Shown: positions 20,340 to 33,700 of the stretch, in pieces
How the letters are laid out: every line of letters begins with the position of its first letter
Position numbering within the stretch: the stretch's first letter is position 1
Assembly (NCBI RefSeq): GCF_964275005.1
Contig: NC_092695.1
Location: 11,671,697 to 11,735,696 of the forward strand
Reading direction: 5' to 3'
Origin: Diadema setosum
Lineage: Eukaryota; Echinodermata; Echinoidea; Diadematoida; Diadematidae
DNA length: 64,000 bases
Position numbers and translations under genes: made by a program
Notes under the pieces: model-generated
What the model saw: only the letters and a program-made list of their open reading frames with translations
Database searches by the model: none
Told to the model about the DNA's origin: nothing

Positions 20340-21935
20340 ATCACCAAATGTTACAAGCTGTTATTGCGCAGTTTGGTGAATAGTGCACATACAGAATGAA
20401 TGCTGTACACATTTTTATTACTCATTCCCTTTTAAAATAGGCACAACGTACAATACGAATACAGTGCTGATACACTGTACCTTGCACTGAAGCAACCCCA
20501 CAACTTTTACAATGATTTACGTGTATAGAAGTACAGGTGACTGCACTAGATGCTGATGTAGCGCACTTCCATAGAACATTGGTGATATGACTTCTATGGC
20601 ATGAATAACTTGAGAAAAGATGTCTTTCCAGACACCCAGGCATGCAAACTGTATCTACTGGTAAGCACATGGTTATGGAAATTACGGAAGGCATTTGTAT
20701 GTGTTCTGCACAATGAAGAACAACAACCCACAAGCTGAGAAAAAATTGTCAGCATCCATTATTGTGGTGGACTGTCGCTCGTCCAAAGTCTCGACATTTT
20801 CATCCATTTTACAATGAGTTAGAGCAATGAAGAGTGATGAAGATGTATGCTTATCATATTTGTATTAAGCGTACACTAATCGTAGGGGCATATACATTGG
20901 CCATGAAATATGCAGATTTTTCTCACATCACATTTTCTTTTCTTTTCTTTTTTGTGCTAGTTGCTAGACAACTACCTGCAGGCTATGTCTGAAATGCATG
21001 ATTTGTTTGTTTTATTTGTTTGTTTGTTTTTTTGACCCTGCACCAGTCCTATATTTTGTCACTTTCTGCAAATGTAAACCTTTATAGCTACAACTGTACT
21101 TGTTCATTGGTGAAAATTCTGCTTTGGGGTTATGGACCTACTCCTACTCCGCATGCATGGTCTATCATTCATTATCAATAATAATAATGATAATAATAAT
21201 AATAATAAAGTACATTTATAATGTGCTGCATCTATTACTATTGCTAAGAACCAGAGCCTACTTGGCAATTATGCACGCTCTAAATTTTGCATCAGGAAGT
21301 CACAGATGAACATTGCTGAACAAAATATCCCCATGTCGTTCTTCTGCAAGCATAACAGATTAATTATTGTACTAATTCACATTCTATTTTTATTTCTTAT
21401 TGGTTGTTTGTTGTTTTTTGCACAAAAGTCAACTTTTCTGACACGTTTTCGTTCCTGCCTTTCGACAGCAATGACAAGCTTTCTTTGTGCTTATCAATGT
21501 GCAAATGACAAAATAAAACTCTTTAATGAGGAAATTCATAAACCATAACAACTTTACAGAGGAACCACAAAATTCCTATAGGCATTGGGTTATTAAATTT
21601 CAGGCACAAGTTTCTTGTCTTATATGGTGGGACCAGAAATGGCACATTTCTACACATGTCCTACACAGGATTCAGCTGTCATCATGCAAGGTTTCAATTT
21701 TAGGAAGTATCAGCCTTTTCCTTCAATACATGTGGTAACCCTGTTATGATGAGATAATTGGGACTGCAAGATATTCCTTGTTACATCAAAATCTTATAAA
21801 AACAGATAACCCTACATGAATATCAACATGTAGGACTATAAATTGTTGCTACATTAAGGCCCCACATGCAGGGGAGAAAATAATCTTATTTCAGCAAGCA
21901 TTTGTGCGAAATGTAGAGTAGGCCCTATTACTGAA

Positions 21936-22146
21936 TACTGTATATGCTGTTATTTTCGCGAATTTCGCAAATCAGGGCTGGACCGCAAATTTAACAACAT
22001 GCAAAAATGTTGCCGTACACTATGCTAATAGTGCACTTATGATAGCCTCAGTGTCACATCGCGAAAACAACATCTTGCGAAAATGTCTGTGACCTCCTCA
22101 TTCACGTAAATATCTGTACGCGAAAATAACAGCTTATACGATAGTA
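21936..22146. mobile_element. TTTCGCG-type MITE
   Basis: Left TACTGTATATGCTGTTATTT and right complement of AAATAACAGCTTATACGATAG, an inverted pair around a Cg-rich non-coding interior. Confidence 0.85.
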
Positions 22147-22596
22147 ATTTTGTAATTATGAAGTCACACATACATAAACCACCAAATTTGTTTATTACAA
22201 AATATCATTTGTGGGTCTACAAGGGCAAACACTGGGGGAGAGAACATTCTACTCACTTCCAGTGACAAGTTTTCCTATACCCCATGCTGGAGTGGAAGTG
22301 TCTAGTAACTATAGCTACATACACCAGTAGTTAGTCATACCTTCTACTACCATGCATTGCATAGTACTGTGCCCCGCTATACGCTGCACACCTCGCCCAG
22401 TGTTACCCCTCCACTTCTTGTGTGAAATGAGTGTGCAATGTATATTGTGCCCGCATGTGTAATGTGTGCAAGATGTGCACCTGGTTGTGAATCATCGTAG
22501 GGTGTGCTGGGAAGGTGATCACTTCCCCTTCACTCAATCTCAATGTAATGAACAAAGCAATTCCAGGAAATAACTAGAAAAGCACTCTGAGAGTGC

Positions 22597-23095
22597 AGAC
22601 CTCCGCCAAGCAGCTACTTTCCACCGAGGAGATTTTTCTCCTCTCAACCACTGGGGAAAAGCTCTCTGTGCTCTTCCATGAAGATCAGCGATTTCCACCC
22701 ATAGGTATACATGCTGAAAAATTGCCTGATTTCCCAATATAGAAGCCTTTGTTACGTCATAAACCCTGCGCGCCTCGCCCTAGCAGAAAGTGGAGCATGC
22801 ACTTTAGTGCGCATTTGAAAACCTCAAAAATGTGCAGCTTGAACTCCCAAGTTCATTGACCCTACCTGTCAAAATATAAAAAATCCTCCACAAATTCCCC
22901 AAAAATTCTCGGATCACTACAAAATCTAATCATTTGTTACTTGTGTCATTCTCAACCTTTCCTGTAAGTTTCATCCAAATCCGTTAACTACTTTTCGAGT
23001 TATTTTGCACAGGGACAAACAAACTACACTGTAACTAGCAAACAAACAAACCAACGGTAACGAAAACATAACCTCCCTCCTTGGCGGAGGAAATA
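22597..23095. mobile_element. Repeat element with CCTCCGCCAAG inverted ends
   Basis: CCTCCGCCAAG at the left and its complement CTTGGCGGAGG at the right bound about 500 bp. Inside, near the right end, is a degenerate (CAAA)n tract (AAACAAACAAACC). Related sequence occurs at 51634. No coding capacity. Confidence 0.65.
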
Positions 23096-24531
23096 ACTGT
23101 TTCACCCTTAAATTCCTCTCATACAAATGAAATCTCATTATGTGTTTCCAATATCAGCTCATTTTACTAAGTGAGTTGTACCATAGACTGCCATAGACAT
23201 ACATGTTAAAACACCTGTACCGCCAAAAATATTTCCACAATAACAAAATACCCCCTGTGTCCAAACTCGGTCCCATGTCACAGGGATAATCTGCAGAGAC
23301 TTTATCTTTTTTACGACCGACCATCCACACTGCTATCTCTACTATCCCCGAGCTGCAGGGGCAATGGGGGCTTGGGGCAAGCCCTGCCACTTGAAACCAG
23401 ACATCGTGCATGCGCACATTTGATGACTACAGCTAGGTGGTATCAATTACAGCCCAAGGTCACTCTCCCCTCCAAATTTTGTCCTCGAACCCAACATACT
23501 TCATGGAGACGAGGGAGAAGTCCTGTTGAGTATCTACACTATGGTTTTGAAGATGAAAGTCCTGCGATGTGCAACCTAGTGATGTGCAATCTAGTGTGAA
23601 TGCGGGCAAATGGTATTGGTGTTCCTAGTAATAGGGTTTGCCTGTGTAAACTGGAAATGCAATGATTTCTAAAATGACAGATGATAGGCCTATAATGCCG
23701 GACTTGATTTACAGAGGTTCCTCAAGTCATGATAACAGAAAGATATTGAATGTACGAAAAGTGCATGTTTTTTGTTGTTCTTTTTAAACCAACATTGTTG
23801 CTATTCTCGTATAGAATTTATCTTTTTTTCTGATCATTTCCCCATGCTATACGCAGGTTTTGAATATGCATGAGATCACGTTCATTCCAGCCAAACATCT
23901 CCTTTTCTTCCAGGGCGGTTTGTCAGAAAGTAAAATAACGTTCAGATCCTTCCTCTCTCGCAGTACATTTCTCTCATGAAGTCACCCAGTTGAGTATATC
24001 ATGGATGGTAACTGTGAGTTTCTGCCATTTACCTCTTGGGTTCATGCAACAATGAGTTTGTAATTACCAACACATGAAATACACTGACCAGAAAAAAAAG
24101 AAGAAGAAGAAAAAAAAAAAAAAACACCAAGTGAAACTTAGTGAACAGAAAGGAAAAAAAAAAATCTTCTGGTGAGATGACTTGGAGCCAAACTGTAGAA
24201 CTTTACCACACAATTAATTACTACCAGACTCCAGAACCCATCCTCTTCCTCATAATATTCCCTCTCAAAGACTAAAGGCAACCTATAATAATCTGTTCAT
24301 GGATTGCCCTCTGTCCAAATGCTGGTAACTGCCTCGAGGAAAGAGTGACTTAACTGGCCAAGTCTGCCATCAGGTAATATGGTGGGGAAACCACAAAACA
24401 AAGTCACGACGAGAGTTACTGGTCTTCACACTACTGGCCAAATCCACATGCTGCAACGGACCCCACGATGTCGACAACTGCGACCGACGTCGAATGACTG
24501 ATACTCGGAGGGTTGCCCGAGGAAACAATTC

Positions 24532-24726
24532 TCATACGACATAGATACGTGACTGCTCCACCTCCTCGTCCGTCATCAGTCGCTTGGTGAGGAAAAACTC
24601 GTTCAGGTTGTGCCACCAGCCCTTGTTGTACGGGTTGTGGAAGTTGCCACTGGCATCCTTGAGGTAGTCGTACCGCTTGAAGTTGATTCGCTCGTTGGTG
24701 TTGGTGTTCGCCAGCGCCATGTACCA
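24532..24726 (-). CDS. DHHC-ankyrin last exon: TTxE-like motif and C-terminus
   Basis: It encodes [20 protein letters not shown], the aromatic [13 protein letters not shown] stretch and [11 protein letters not shown], then TGA at 24532-24534. TNERIN corresponds to TTNERMN of HIP14. The acceptor is CTGCTTCCAG. No AATAAA on the - strand is seen within 2 kb downstream; the nearest is at 22191-22196. Confidence 0.9.
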   Translation of the reverse strand, partial: WYMALANTNTNERINFKRYDYLKDASGNFHNPYNKGWWHNLNEFFLTKRLMTDEEVEQSRIYVV

Positions 24727-27700
24727 CTGGAAGCAGGAAGAAGAAATGTGGATAAAGGGAGGAACTTCAGTGGAGTGTATCTCTGAGAGTGACTTGAGGG
24801 AAAACCGTATTGTCATATAATTATGAATTTCTTGCTACAAGAATTTGCCTCAAAGTACTTGATGGCCACTTAAACATGGAAGTGTCAATTGATGTGTCCC
24901 TATTTTTCTTACACTTTCTTATCACAAGATCAAATGAGAATTCCAACATGACTCACCCCTTGAGACATCTTAACTGTGGATAAATGCATAGTATTAGCAG
25001 AAGAAAGGGGAAGCGCGTGTGCCTGCATGGTCTTATACACAGGCCGGGAATGGGGCTCCCGAGTGGTGGCAGGAGCAGTCGGGGGCTCCAAGATCTTTTC
25101 TAGTTTAACCGGGTTGATTCTAAATGGCATCAGGATGGTAAATGTTTATATCATTAAGTAAGGCGAGATGAAGTAGGTTCCGTTTTAAACATGAAACAGT
25201 GACTAATAGGGAGTTGATGTCATCTGGGTTTTAGGCTTACAATGATGTGGCAACGCATCAAATATGTACAGGATTTTTTTAAACAACGTTCATAATTGAC
25301 TTTCGGTAGATATATACGATGCTTCACCTTGGCTCATCTTCACACTGAATTTTACCAAACTCTTCAGGTGTTTTTTAAAGGGATGGTTTTGTATTGGTGG
25401 AGGTGAGGACTGGGCATTTAACTTTTTGTGAGATACCTACTGTAGAAACCACTTATGAAATAGTACAGTGCATAACATAAAAGAGAAATTCAAAGTTTAC
25501 TGAGTACTTGATGAAAATCGGTTTTGGAACGGCTGAGACAACTAAAAACAATGTAAAATAAAGCAATCATAACAAAAGGTGGGTCCCAACTTTTATTAGG
25601 ATCGCTCTGTTTTGGATATCTCAGCCATTTCAAAGCCAATTTTCATCAAATAAAAACTGTGAATTCCTCTCAGAATTACATGCTCTTTCACATTTCATAA
25701 AAGGTTTCTCATCATCTCACAGACAGTCCTATAACAGTGGTATCTACTTACCGCTATCGAACAGAGTCCAGTAGCTATGATACCAAAGAAGATGGCCTCT
25801 GCTATCCCAATGATGTAGAGCCAATTCCAGCCTTCCATTTTGAGGAGGACACAGGCGAAGAATATCGTGATGAACATCATGATTGACACCGACGTCGTGA
25901 AACCCAGGAAGTATGCTCTGCAGACAAGAATGTGTGATTGGGTTATTTCTAGTCATATTTCTCCACATGTCAGGACAGTTTTGTCTCTGGGCATACACAG
26001 TGGTAATTGTCTGATGGTGTACAAGAAACCCTTAAGGGAGAAATACAGCACTGCAATATGATTGAATGTAAAATTTTGACCTTTAAACTCTTACACTATA
26101 CACATGACAAGGACAAATAATTAAAATACATTTATTTGCCACAATGTCATCTTCTCAGAAAAAAAAAACCAAAAATACAGCACAGAGTATAACAAACATA
26201 TCCTTATCCATGTTTAAAAGCAGGTCTCAGTGGGAGCTCCCCCCCCCCCCACAAAAAGGTTTGTCCTTTGTTTTGACTTTCTTCAACATATGCTACTATC
26301 TGATCAAATGAACAATTGCTAGTCCAACAGCTCAAATCTATTTTCTGAAATAACACAAATGGCAAAGAGTAAGAAAATGCATCAAATTACTTAAGTCCCT
26401 TCATGATTATCTAACTTTTAAAAACTTGAACTGATTTTCCTTTCAACAAAAACTGTATACTCTACTGTTATTGTTAGGTTGTACTAATCCCAGGGAATAT
26501 GAATATAGTCAACTAAGTCTGTGCAATAGCTGTAAATCAAGTCTCAAACCCAGGCTTTATCATAATAAGTTGCAACTGACTTCAGAGTTTGTTCCAAATA
26601 TGCCCAGGCAAGAAGTTACAATTGATACCAATATCAACTGCAGTCCCTTTTACTGAGGCCCCACTACAACTTTTTTTGAAGGTAAGTTATTCTGCCAAAG
26701 AAAAAATGCACATAACTCACCTATTCTTGAGACCAACACAGTTGTAGATGTAAGGACAATGGTGGTCGAAATGGAGGACACATCTATTACACGTTCTGCA
26801 GTGCTTGGTTCGGAAGGGCTTGACTATTCGACACGTGTGGCACAGCCTACTGAGAGGGTTACGACCCTGTTTCCACTCATCAAATTGGGCCACCTGGATA
26901 GAGATAGACATGGATTGATCGTTACAGTTTAGTATCTGTATTCAACAGTATACAGTGGGACCTCCATTATCTGGCCACGTCGAGACTGGTGGGCATCAGA
27001 ATAATTGATTTGCCTGGATAAGAGAGATACAATGTATGCTCAAATACAGCACTTTCTAGTATATCATGCTAGGGGTATACTGGTACACATGTTATTGCTA
27101 ATTCACCAATATGACTATCTGCATGGCATTGTCATGTTTCATATTTCAGAAATTGACATGGAAATAAAATGAAATACAAGTAAAATATCCCTTAATTTAT
27201 TGTTTGATTGATATTTGCTATTGCGACTCACTGAATACTGCATTGTACTATAACCACTGCTGCACACTCAGTGCCAGTGACAAGCGTGGCAGCAGTTCTT
27301 GGCATTGTCACACAAACTCTGCTGTGATGACTGGAATGTGTCCTGTCAAGTATTGGTACGTTAATGATTGAACGTGTGCTTGTTTCTGGTTGGATTTGGC
27401 ACTGAAAATACACGAAAACATTACAAAAAAGGTCAGACAGTCGACCTCTGGATAACAGAGAATCCGGATCATTGCGGTCCTACTGTACTGGCATAATTGC
27501 TGGATACAAAATTTGCAACCTTGCTTTGAAAGCCACAAAAACATTAATTCACTGTGGACAGGTTTTCAGTTCTTGACACTACTACTGCCAAGCTTATTCT
27601 GGTAACATGATGAGGCACTTGATTGCTAAGAGCAAGAGAAGCAATAACTTCACATGTACACATTGTATGTTGGTAGGTTTTGGAGCACTTAACAGTATCT

Positions 27701-30700
27701 TGCAGAAATTATTCAGGTAGCAATGTGTAGTACATGTCACTGCTTGAAAATGATAAAGGCATTAATCTTATTAACTGATGCATGTTTCTTTTGAGGAAAA
27801 TACAACAGAGGCAAAGCTGTAAAAACTCTGAATATAAAAAAGCACATTTATATGTGAAAAAAAAAAACTTCTTTTAAAAGGCACTAAAAAAAAAATCAAC
27901 ATTTATTTGAAAATGAGAAAATTGCACATACCAAGAATCAAAAATAAAACTCAGAAAAACAAAACATTTTAACCTAAAAAATACTTTATATACAAAAGCA
28001 TATAAAATATTTGAAGGAACATATTGCTTAGCAGCTCTGTGGAGGTCAATATTTTTCACAGTATCCAGATAATTTCTTTACTAATAGATTGATGTTGATT
28101 TTCCCAACCTGCCGTATGGCCTGATCATACTCCGGTGAATTTCTGGCGATAAATCCCGGGTCTTTCTTGTAAGCCCTGTAGAACATCACCCACATCAGGC
28201 CGTTATTGACGATGAAGACAGTGTGCAGGGCAGGGTACAGGGCAAACGTGGCTGGAAAGCACTAGAACACAAACATTTCACAAGACAAAACAAACGTAAA
28301 TAAAAATAGAATTTTATAATGACTGACTGCATCACTGGAAGCACAGTTTAGATGCTCCGCTATTATTTCCCTGACAATTAATTTCATTTACGGAAGGTGG
28401 TGAATGCCAATTCTCAGGAAAGGAAAGCTTACAGTCAATGTGTAGTGCAAGAAGGTCAATAAAAGTCAACAGAGTATCAATCATCATTGCCTTCCGGGAA
28501 TGAATTGCCATTTTCCTCAGTTACATTAACTGAAATAGGGATGCATGTAAAGGCCTATGATTTCACTTTCATATGACTCTTTACTCCATGTTTCATGACA
28601 AAAAGTTGAAGTAAACACAACAGTGGAAGTTCTGTTAAAGTGATGCAAAAAAAAAAAAAAAAGAAGAAGAAAGTTACGGGACTTTAAAGGGACTGTACAG
28701 TACTGGTTGAGGTGGGGATTCATGTTTTGAACATTCCTAAGTGAGATAATGAGAAACCTCTTATGAAATATGAAAGAGCATGTAGTTTTAAGAAGGATTC
28801 AATGTTTATTTGATGAAAATTGGTTTTCAAATGGCTGAGATATCAAAAAAAGTGATAATAATAAAAGGCGACAGGCCACGCCTTTTATTAGGATCTCTTT
28901 GTTTCACATTGTTTTTGGATATTTCAGCCATTTCAAAACCGATTTTCATGAAATAAACTTTTGATACCCCTTAGAATTGCATGCTCTTTGACATCTCATT
29001 GAGTGGTTTCTGAATATCTCGCAAAACATTAAAAGCTAGATCCTCACTTCAACCAGAACTGTACACACCCTTTAAAGTTTCTGAGGCTTTCACAAGCCAG
29101 TGACATACATGTATTTCACAGTCACATGAGCAAATCAGACAAGGTAATATACTCACCACGTAACAACTCTCCTTGTTTACAGATATCACTGCTCTAGGAA
29201 ATCATATTAATTCTATATTTTGTCTGATTTTAATCAAAGTTTTGCCACTCTGCTTGTTTCACTTTACTTTATTTATGAAAGAAAGGCGACTTTCAAGTGG
29301 ATTTCAATGAAAAAAAGTGTTACGTGCTTGTATACATCTATGTAAACTGAGAATGAGTACTGTGTATAAATATATGCATTATGTGTTCTACTATATCTAA
29401 CCTCCTTTGGCAAGATATGCTTCAGTGTCAAATCTAGTTAGGTAGCTTCATCTAATAAAACTGCTCTGCCCGAGTCTACATCGTAATATGGAGGGTAGTG
29501 CATTATTCATCCGTGCTCATGTATAAATTGTTACAACACTCAATCAATGCATACATGCTGTGATCACACAGACATCTATCATTAACCCATTGAGGACGGG
29601 CTGATTTTGCTACAGCACACATTTCCCATAGACGCCTGCCCGAGTATACTTGGGACTCGTCCTCAACAGGTAAAATGAAATGGCACACTTATAATAATAA
29701 TAATAATAATAATTGCATTTATGTGGCGCTTCATACTGACGTTTCTAAGCGCACTTTGCTACTCATACAAATAGACTAGAAAACACAATAGCATTAACAA
29801 AATCAGCGTTAACAGTAACAAAAGAAGAAGAAAGAAAAGAAAAGAATCTAAAAAAAAGAATCTAATAAGACTGGAAGATGCCTGACTAGTCTCCCTCCAA
29901 GTCACTTACCCTAAATATATACATGGGATAACCCCAGCATAACACACTGATCACAAAGAAGAGGAAGGGAGCTTTGCTATTTCCTGGTGGACCAAAGACA
30001 ATGGATCTGTGTCAGAGGGGGTAGAAAATAAACAAACAAATAAACAGAGAGAGAAATGTCACAAAAAGGATCAAGGTACCACAATCTTTCATTAACAAGG
30101 AGAAGTGTGAGTAAATCTTACTTTCAGGTAACAAGACAAGAAATATATGACTCAGTGGAATAGGAAATGTAATGTTCATCAAGCATACATGTTCAAAAAT
30201 AAATTCTCAAATATTCTATCTACATGAAGGGCTTGTGAATAATTTTGTCTTTCTTTGACGCTGACAATAATGCCTTGTGGGCACATAACTAATATGGGAA
30301 AGCTTAAAGGGCTTGTATGTCCTTTAAACTTAAAACAGGAAAATAGCTGTCCTTTAAACTTAAAACAGGAAAATAGCTTGGTTTGAAAAATTCTACAAGT
30401 ATTACATTGACAGGAATGGCATCTACATGGTACAGAACACATTGTGCAGAACTTGAAAAAGTCTGGCAGTTGGCTACAAAACCCCATCTCCTAAGGTCAG
30501 AAGGTTTTAACTATGTTTTCTTAAATTTCATCCTCACTGTCTTCATTGCTCACAGCTGACAAACTACTGTAAAACTAAAAATGTCTGTGTGCATTCCAAT
30601 TTCATTAATTTTTTGAGAGTCAAAATTCACAAAATGAAAATGCAAAAGAAGTTTCTTTTACACTATATGAATTGAATGCCAGTGACAATGCGCGAAAAAT

Positions 30701-33700
30701 TTCACGCTGTGAAAACATCTTGCTTTACAGTAGATTCTGAAACTCACTTGAGATCTATCCTAGGGATGACGCTGCGCAGGTTCCGTGTCTCCTTGTCGAG
30801 GTAGCTCACAATCTCGCTATGGTTACGACCTTTGGCCAGCATGAGAGGGGTCTTGTGGTTGTGGTCCTCCAGGTCTATCTCCACCCCGTCTTGCTCACAG
30901 AGCATCCGCACCGTGTTCAGGTCACCGTTAATGCAGGCCAAATGCAGTGGTGTCTGTCTCAAACAAACCCAAAAACACGCAAATGCCATATATGCTGACA
31001 TTTTTGAGCTGGTTCTATTTTTACAAATTTCTGGAACAGGCATTTGATCATGAAAATAACAACGCATAAAAACAATGACAAAAATAATTTAAAAAAATTT
31101 TGCTACACACAAACGTTATTGTCCCAGTCCAGAACGTTAAAACTGCAATATCAGGTGGCTACCAGTAGCAGAGCCCTGATACCATGCTATCAGGTCCCAT
31201 GCTCAAATGCCCCTACGGATTTTTTTCTTTTTTTTCTGAGAGATGTGATCTTATATCAAGCAATGTTTCAACAAATAGTTTAGTTAAAATGTCACACTTT
31301 CTTCTGAATATTTCTGTTTTTTGTGGGTTTTTTTTTTATAATCATCATGATAATGAGAAGACTACAAAGCATGAAATGAACAAATGTCATTTGCAAAAAT
31401 ATAAACTGTGCATATAGCAGCCTGGTTGATTTTTCCTTTGCAAGTCCATTGTCTCACTGTGACCATGAATCAACCTCACACAAGACATTCATTATCAATT
31501 AACATCACATTTATGATATGCCTCAAGTATCGTTTCCTGCATTCATGGTACTCAGAGGGAAATCACTTTCAGTGATGAACACACACACAAAATCAAATCC
31601 ATGCAACTGTCTGACTATATTCAGACTTGTCATATCAGGTTTAGCTCTTACCTGACCATAGTTGTCTTTTTGTCTTGGATTGAATCCAGAGTATATTAAC
31701 AATCTTGTCAGCTCGCAAAACCCTGGAAAGAGAAAGCAACAGTACTTTGAACCCTGCAATATGACAGAACACTTGTCCATAATTTATTGTTTCAAGTAAT
31801 AGTAAATTCTTGTACTTGATATGCAGTGTATACTGTACACTCAGAGAGCAATATGAGAGCACAGGGACTCATATAGTGCTGTGTGCTCCACAAGAAATTA
31901 ATGGTTTATCATCATCACTTACATGGTATAGCAAGTGTAGTATTCATCCTTATCCTTCAAAGGTTGCCCCCCCCCCCCCCCCATGATCCTCTGGATCATC
32001 ACTAACCCCTCCTCTGTCTTTTGTCTGTCCACCCTCCTGCTCTAATCCCCCTCCCTTTACATGTTGGGCTCCTTGCCCACGACCTCCAACCCTTCCCTTT
32101 TGTTTTCTTTGTTCTGTGTCCCTAGCTCTCCCTTGACTGTTCTTGTTGTGTGAAGTCCTTATAATCATGTGATTTCTTTCCCTGCCTGTTCGTCATTTTG
32201 CCTCTGACAAAGATTCTGCTAGGATCAAAAGCTCAGGCCCCTTTTGACTCCATCACTCACTGGAATAGACAAATCCATAAATGAGAAGTTATTTACTCTA
32301 CAACTTTCCTCAAATTTCCTTCAGGGAGTATGATACAGACCTGTAATTTCCAAATGAAGCTCATTTCACATATTTTGTTTTTATAATAAATTTGAGATTC
32401 ATTCAAACATAATACACACTCAGGGTGTTGCTACATGTGGATGATAAGGAATGCAGTGTTTTTGAGATGCACTCTTCCCACTTGAATGCTGGACATATTG
32501 TGTATATATGTCTCTTGTTACTAGTTTGTCTAGTATTTGGGGCAACAAGTTAAAATCATATCAGACCAACATTCTCTAATTCATGTGGCCATAGGAAGAT
32601 ACATGTACAACAGGTTGATGCCGTATTCTGTGAAATGCATATATACACGTAGATACCACTTTATTTCGGGAAAATACACATGGTACAGGCACTGACCTTT
32701 AATAGAACTGGACATTTACCAGCAAAGATAGGGAAAGGTATATTGTATGCTTATGGTGCATACCAGCAACATTTGTTTGAATGCCAGGAGAGATGGCTGC
32801 TGACAGTACATGCACAAATATGGGCCCTTGTGTAATATCTCCTTCTACATTAATCAAGAAGTAGATACTAAATTTTGAAGGGTACACTTGTTAATTTGCC
32901 ATGCAAGTTTCAAGAGTTCAAGCTTCTCCATCACCACCAGCATCATCACCATCATCATCATCCTCATCATCATCAACACCATCATGATCATGATCATGAT
33001 CATCATTATCATCACCATCACCATCACCATCACCATCATCATCACCATCACCACCATCACCATCATCAAAACCATCATCACCACCACCATCATCATCATC
33101 ACCATCAACAATCATCGTCATCATCGTCATCATCATCACCATCACCAGGGCTCGACCTTAGCGGGAGCCCGGGGACCATTGGCTCCCCAGAATCGCTACG
33201 AGCTCCCCAGAAATGTATGAAAAAAGCCCGGCTGGCTCCTTAAGTTTTTTGCCGTATAGCCACACGTTTCAAGACAGAATCATAGTTTATGTACACAATC
33301 ACACTATTGACGAGCGCGAGCGGCCCCGGCGCGCGCAGCGAGCCCTGACGCTCGAAGTTATTATCCCTGCAATTGCAATATAGACTACACACTGAACATA
33401 TTTCATTCTCCAGCCGGCCCACGTTGCCCGCATGTGTGTGTGTCTGTGTGTACCCGACGTGTGTGTGTTCCTATCTTCTATTATAGAATACTAGTAGTGT
33501 GCGCACTTGCAATTCGCTGCTTGCGTACTGTGTACGCCGAATGGAACTTCGCGCGCCTGAATCCCTGTCGCCTACGGACCGTGGATGTTTACATCGATCG
33601 CCGTGGTATCCCCATGTGTGGCCGGCTGGGGAGCGTGAGTACATTTAGTAGCTTAGCTATCACACACTGTAGCCAACTGCCACTATAAACAGTACCCTAT

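Larger units (their letters stand above)
12715..24531. other. Intergenic region between convergent genes (CDKL5 and DHHC-ankyrin)
   Basis: No supported gene. It contains the CDKL5 3' UTR of unknown length, a (CA)n run near 14832-14890, three TTTCGCG-type MITEs (15962, 20177, 21936), an element at 16376-17399, a foldback MITE at 18936 and a CCTCCGCCAAG-ended element at 22597. Remaining open frames are short and lack family resemblance. Confidence 0.6.

Noticed and set aside
32875..33243. His-rich open frame over the CAT/CAC array
   Set aside because: Translation of a microsatellite plus the hAT-like terminus; not a gene.
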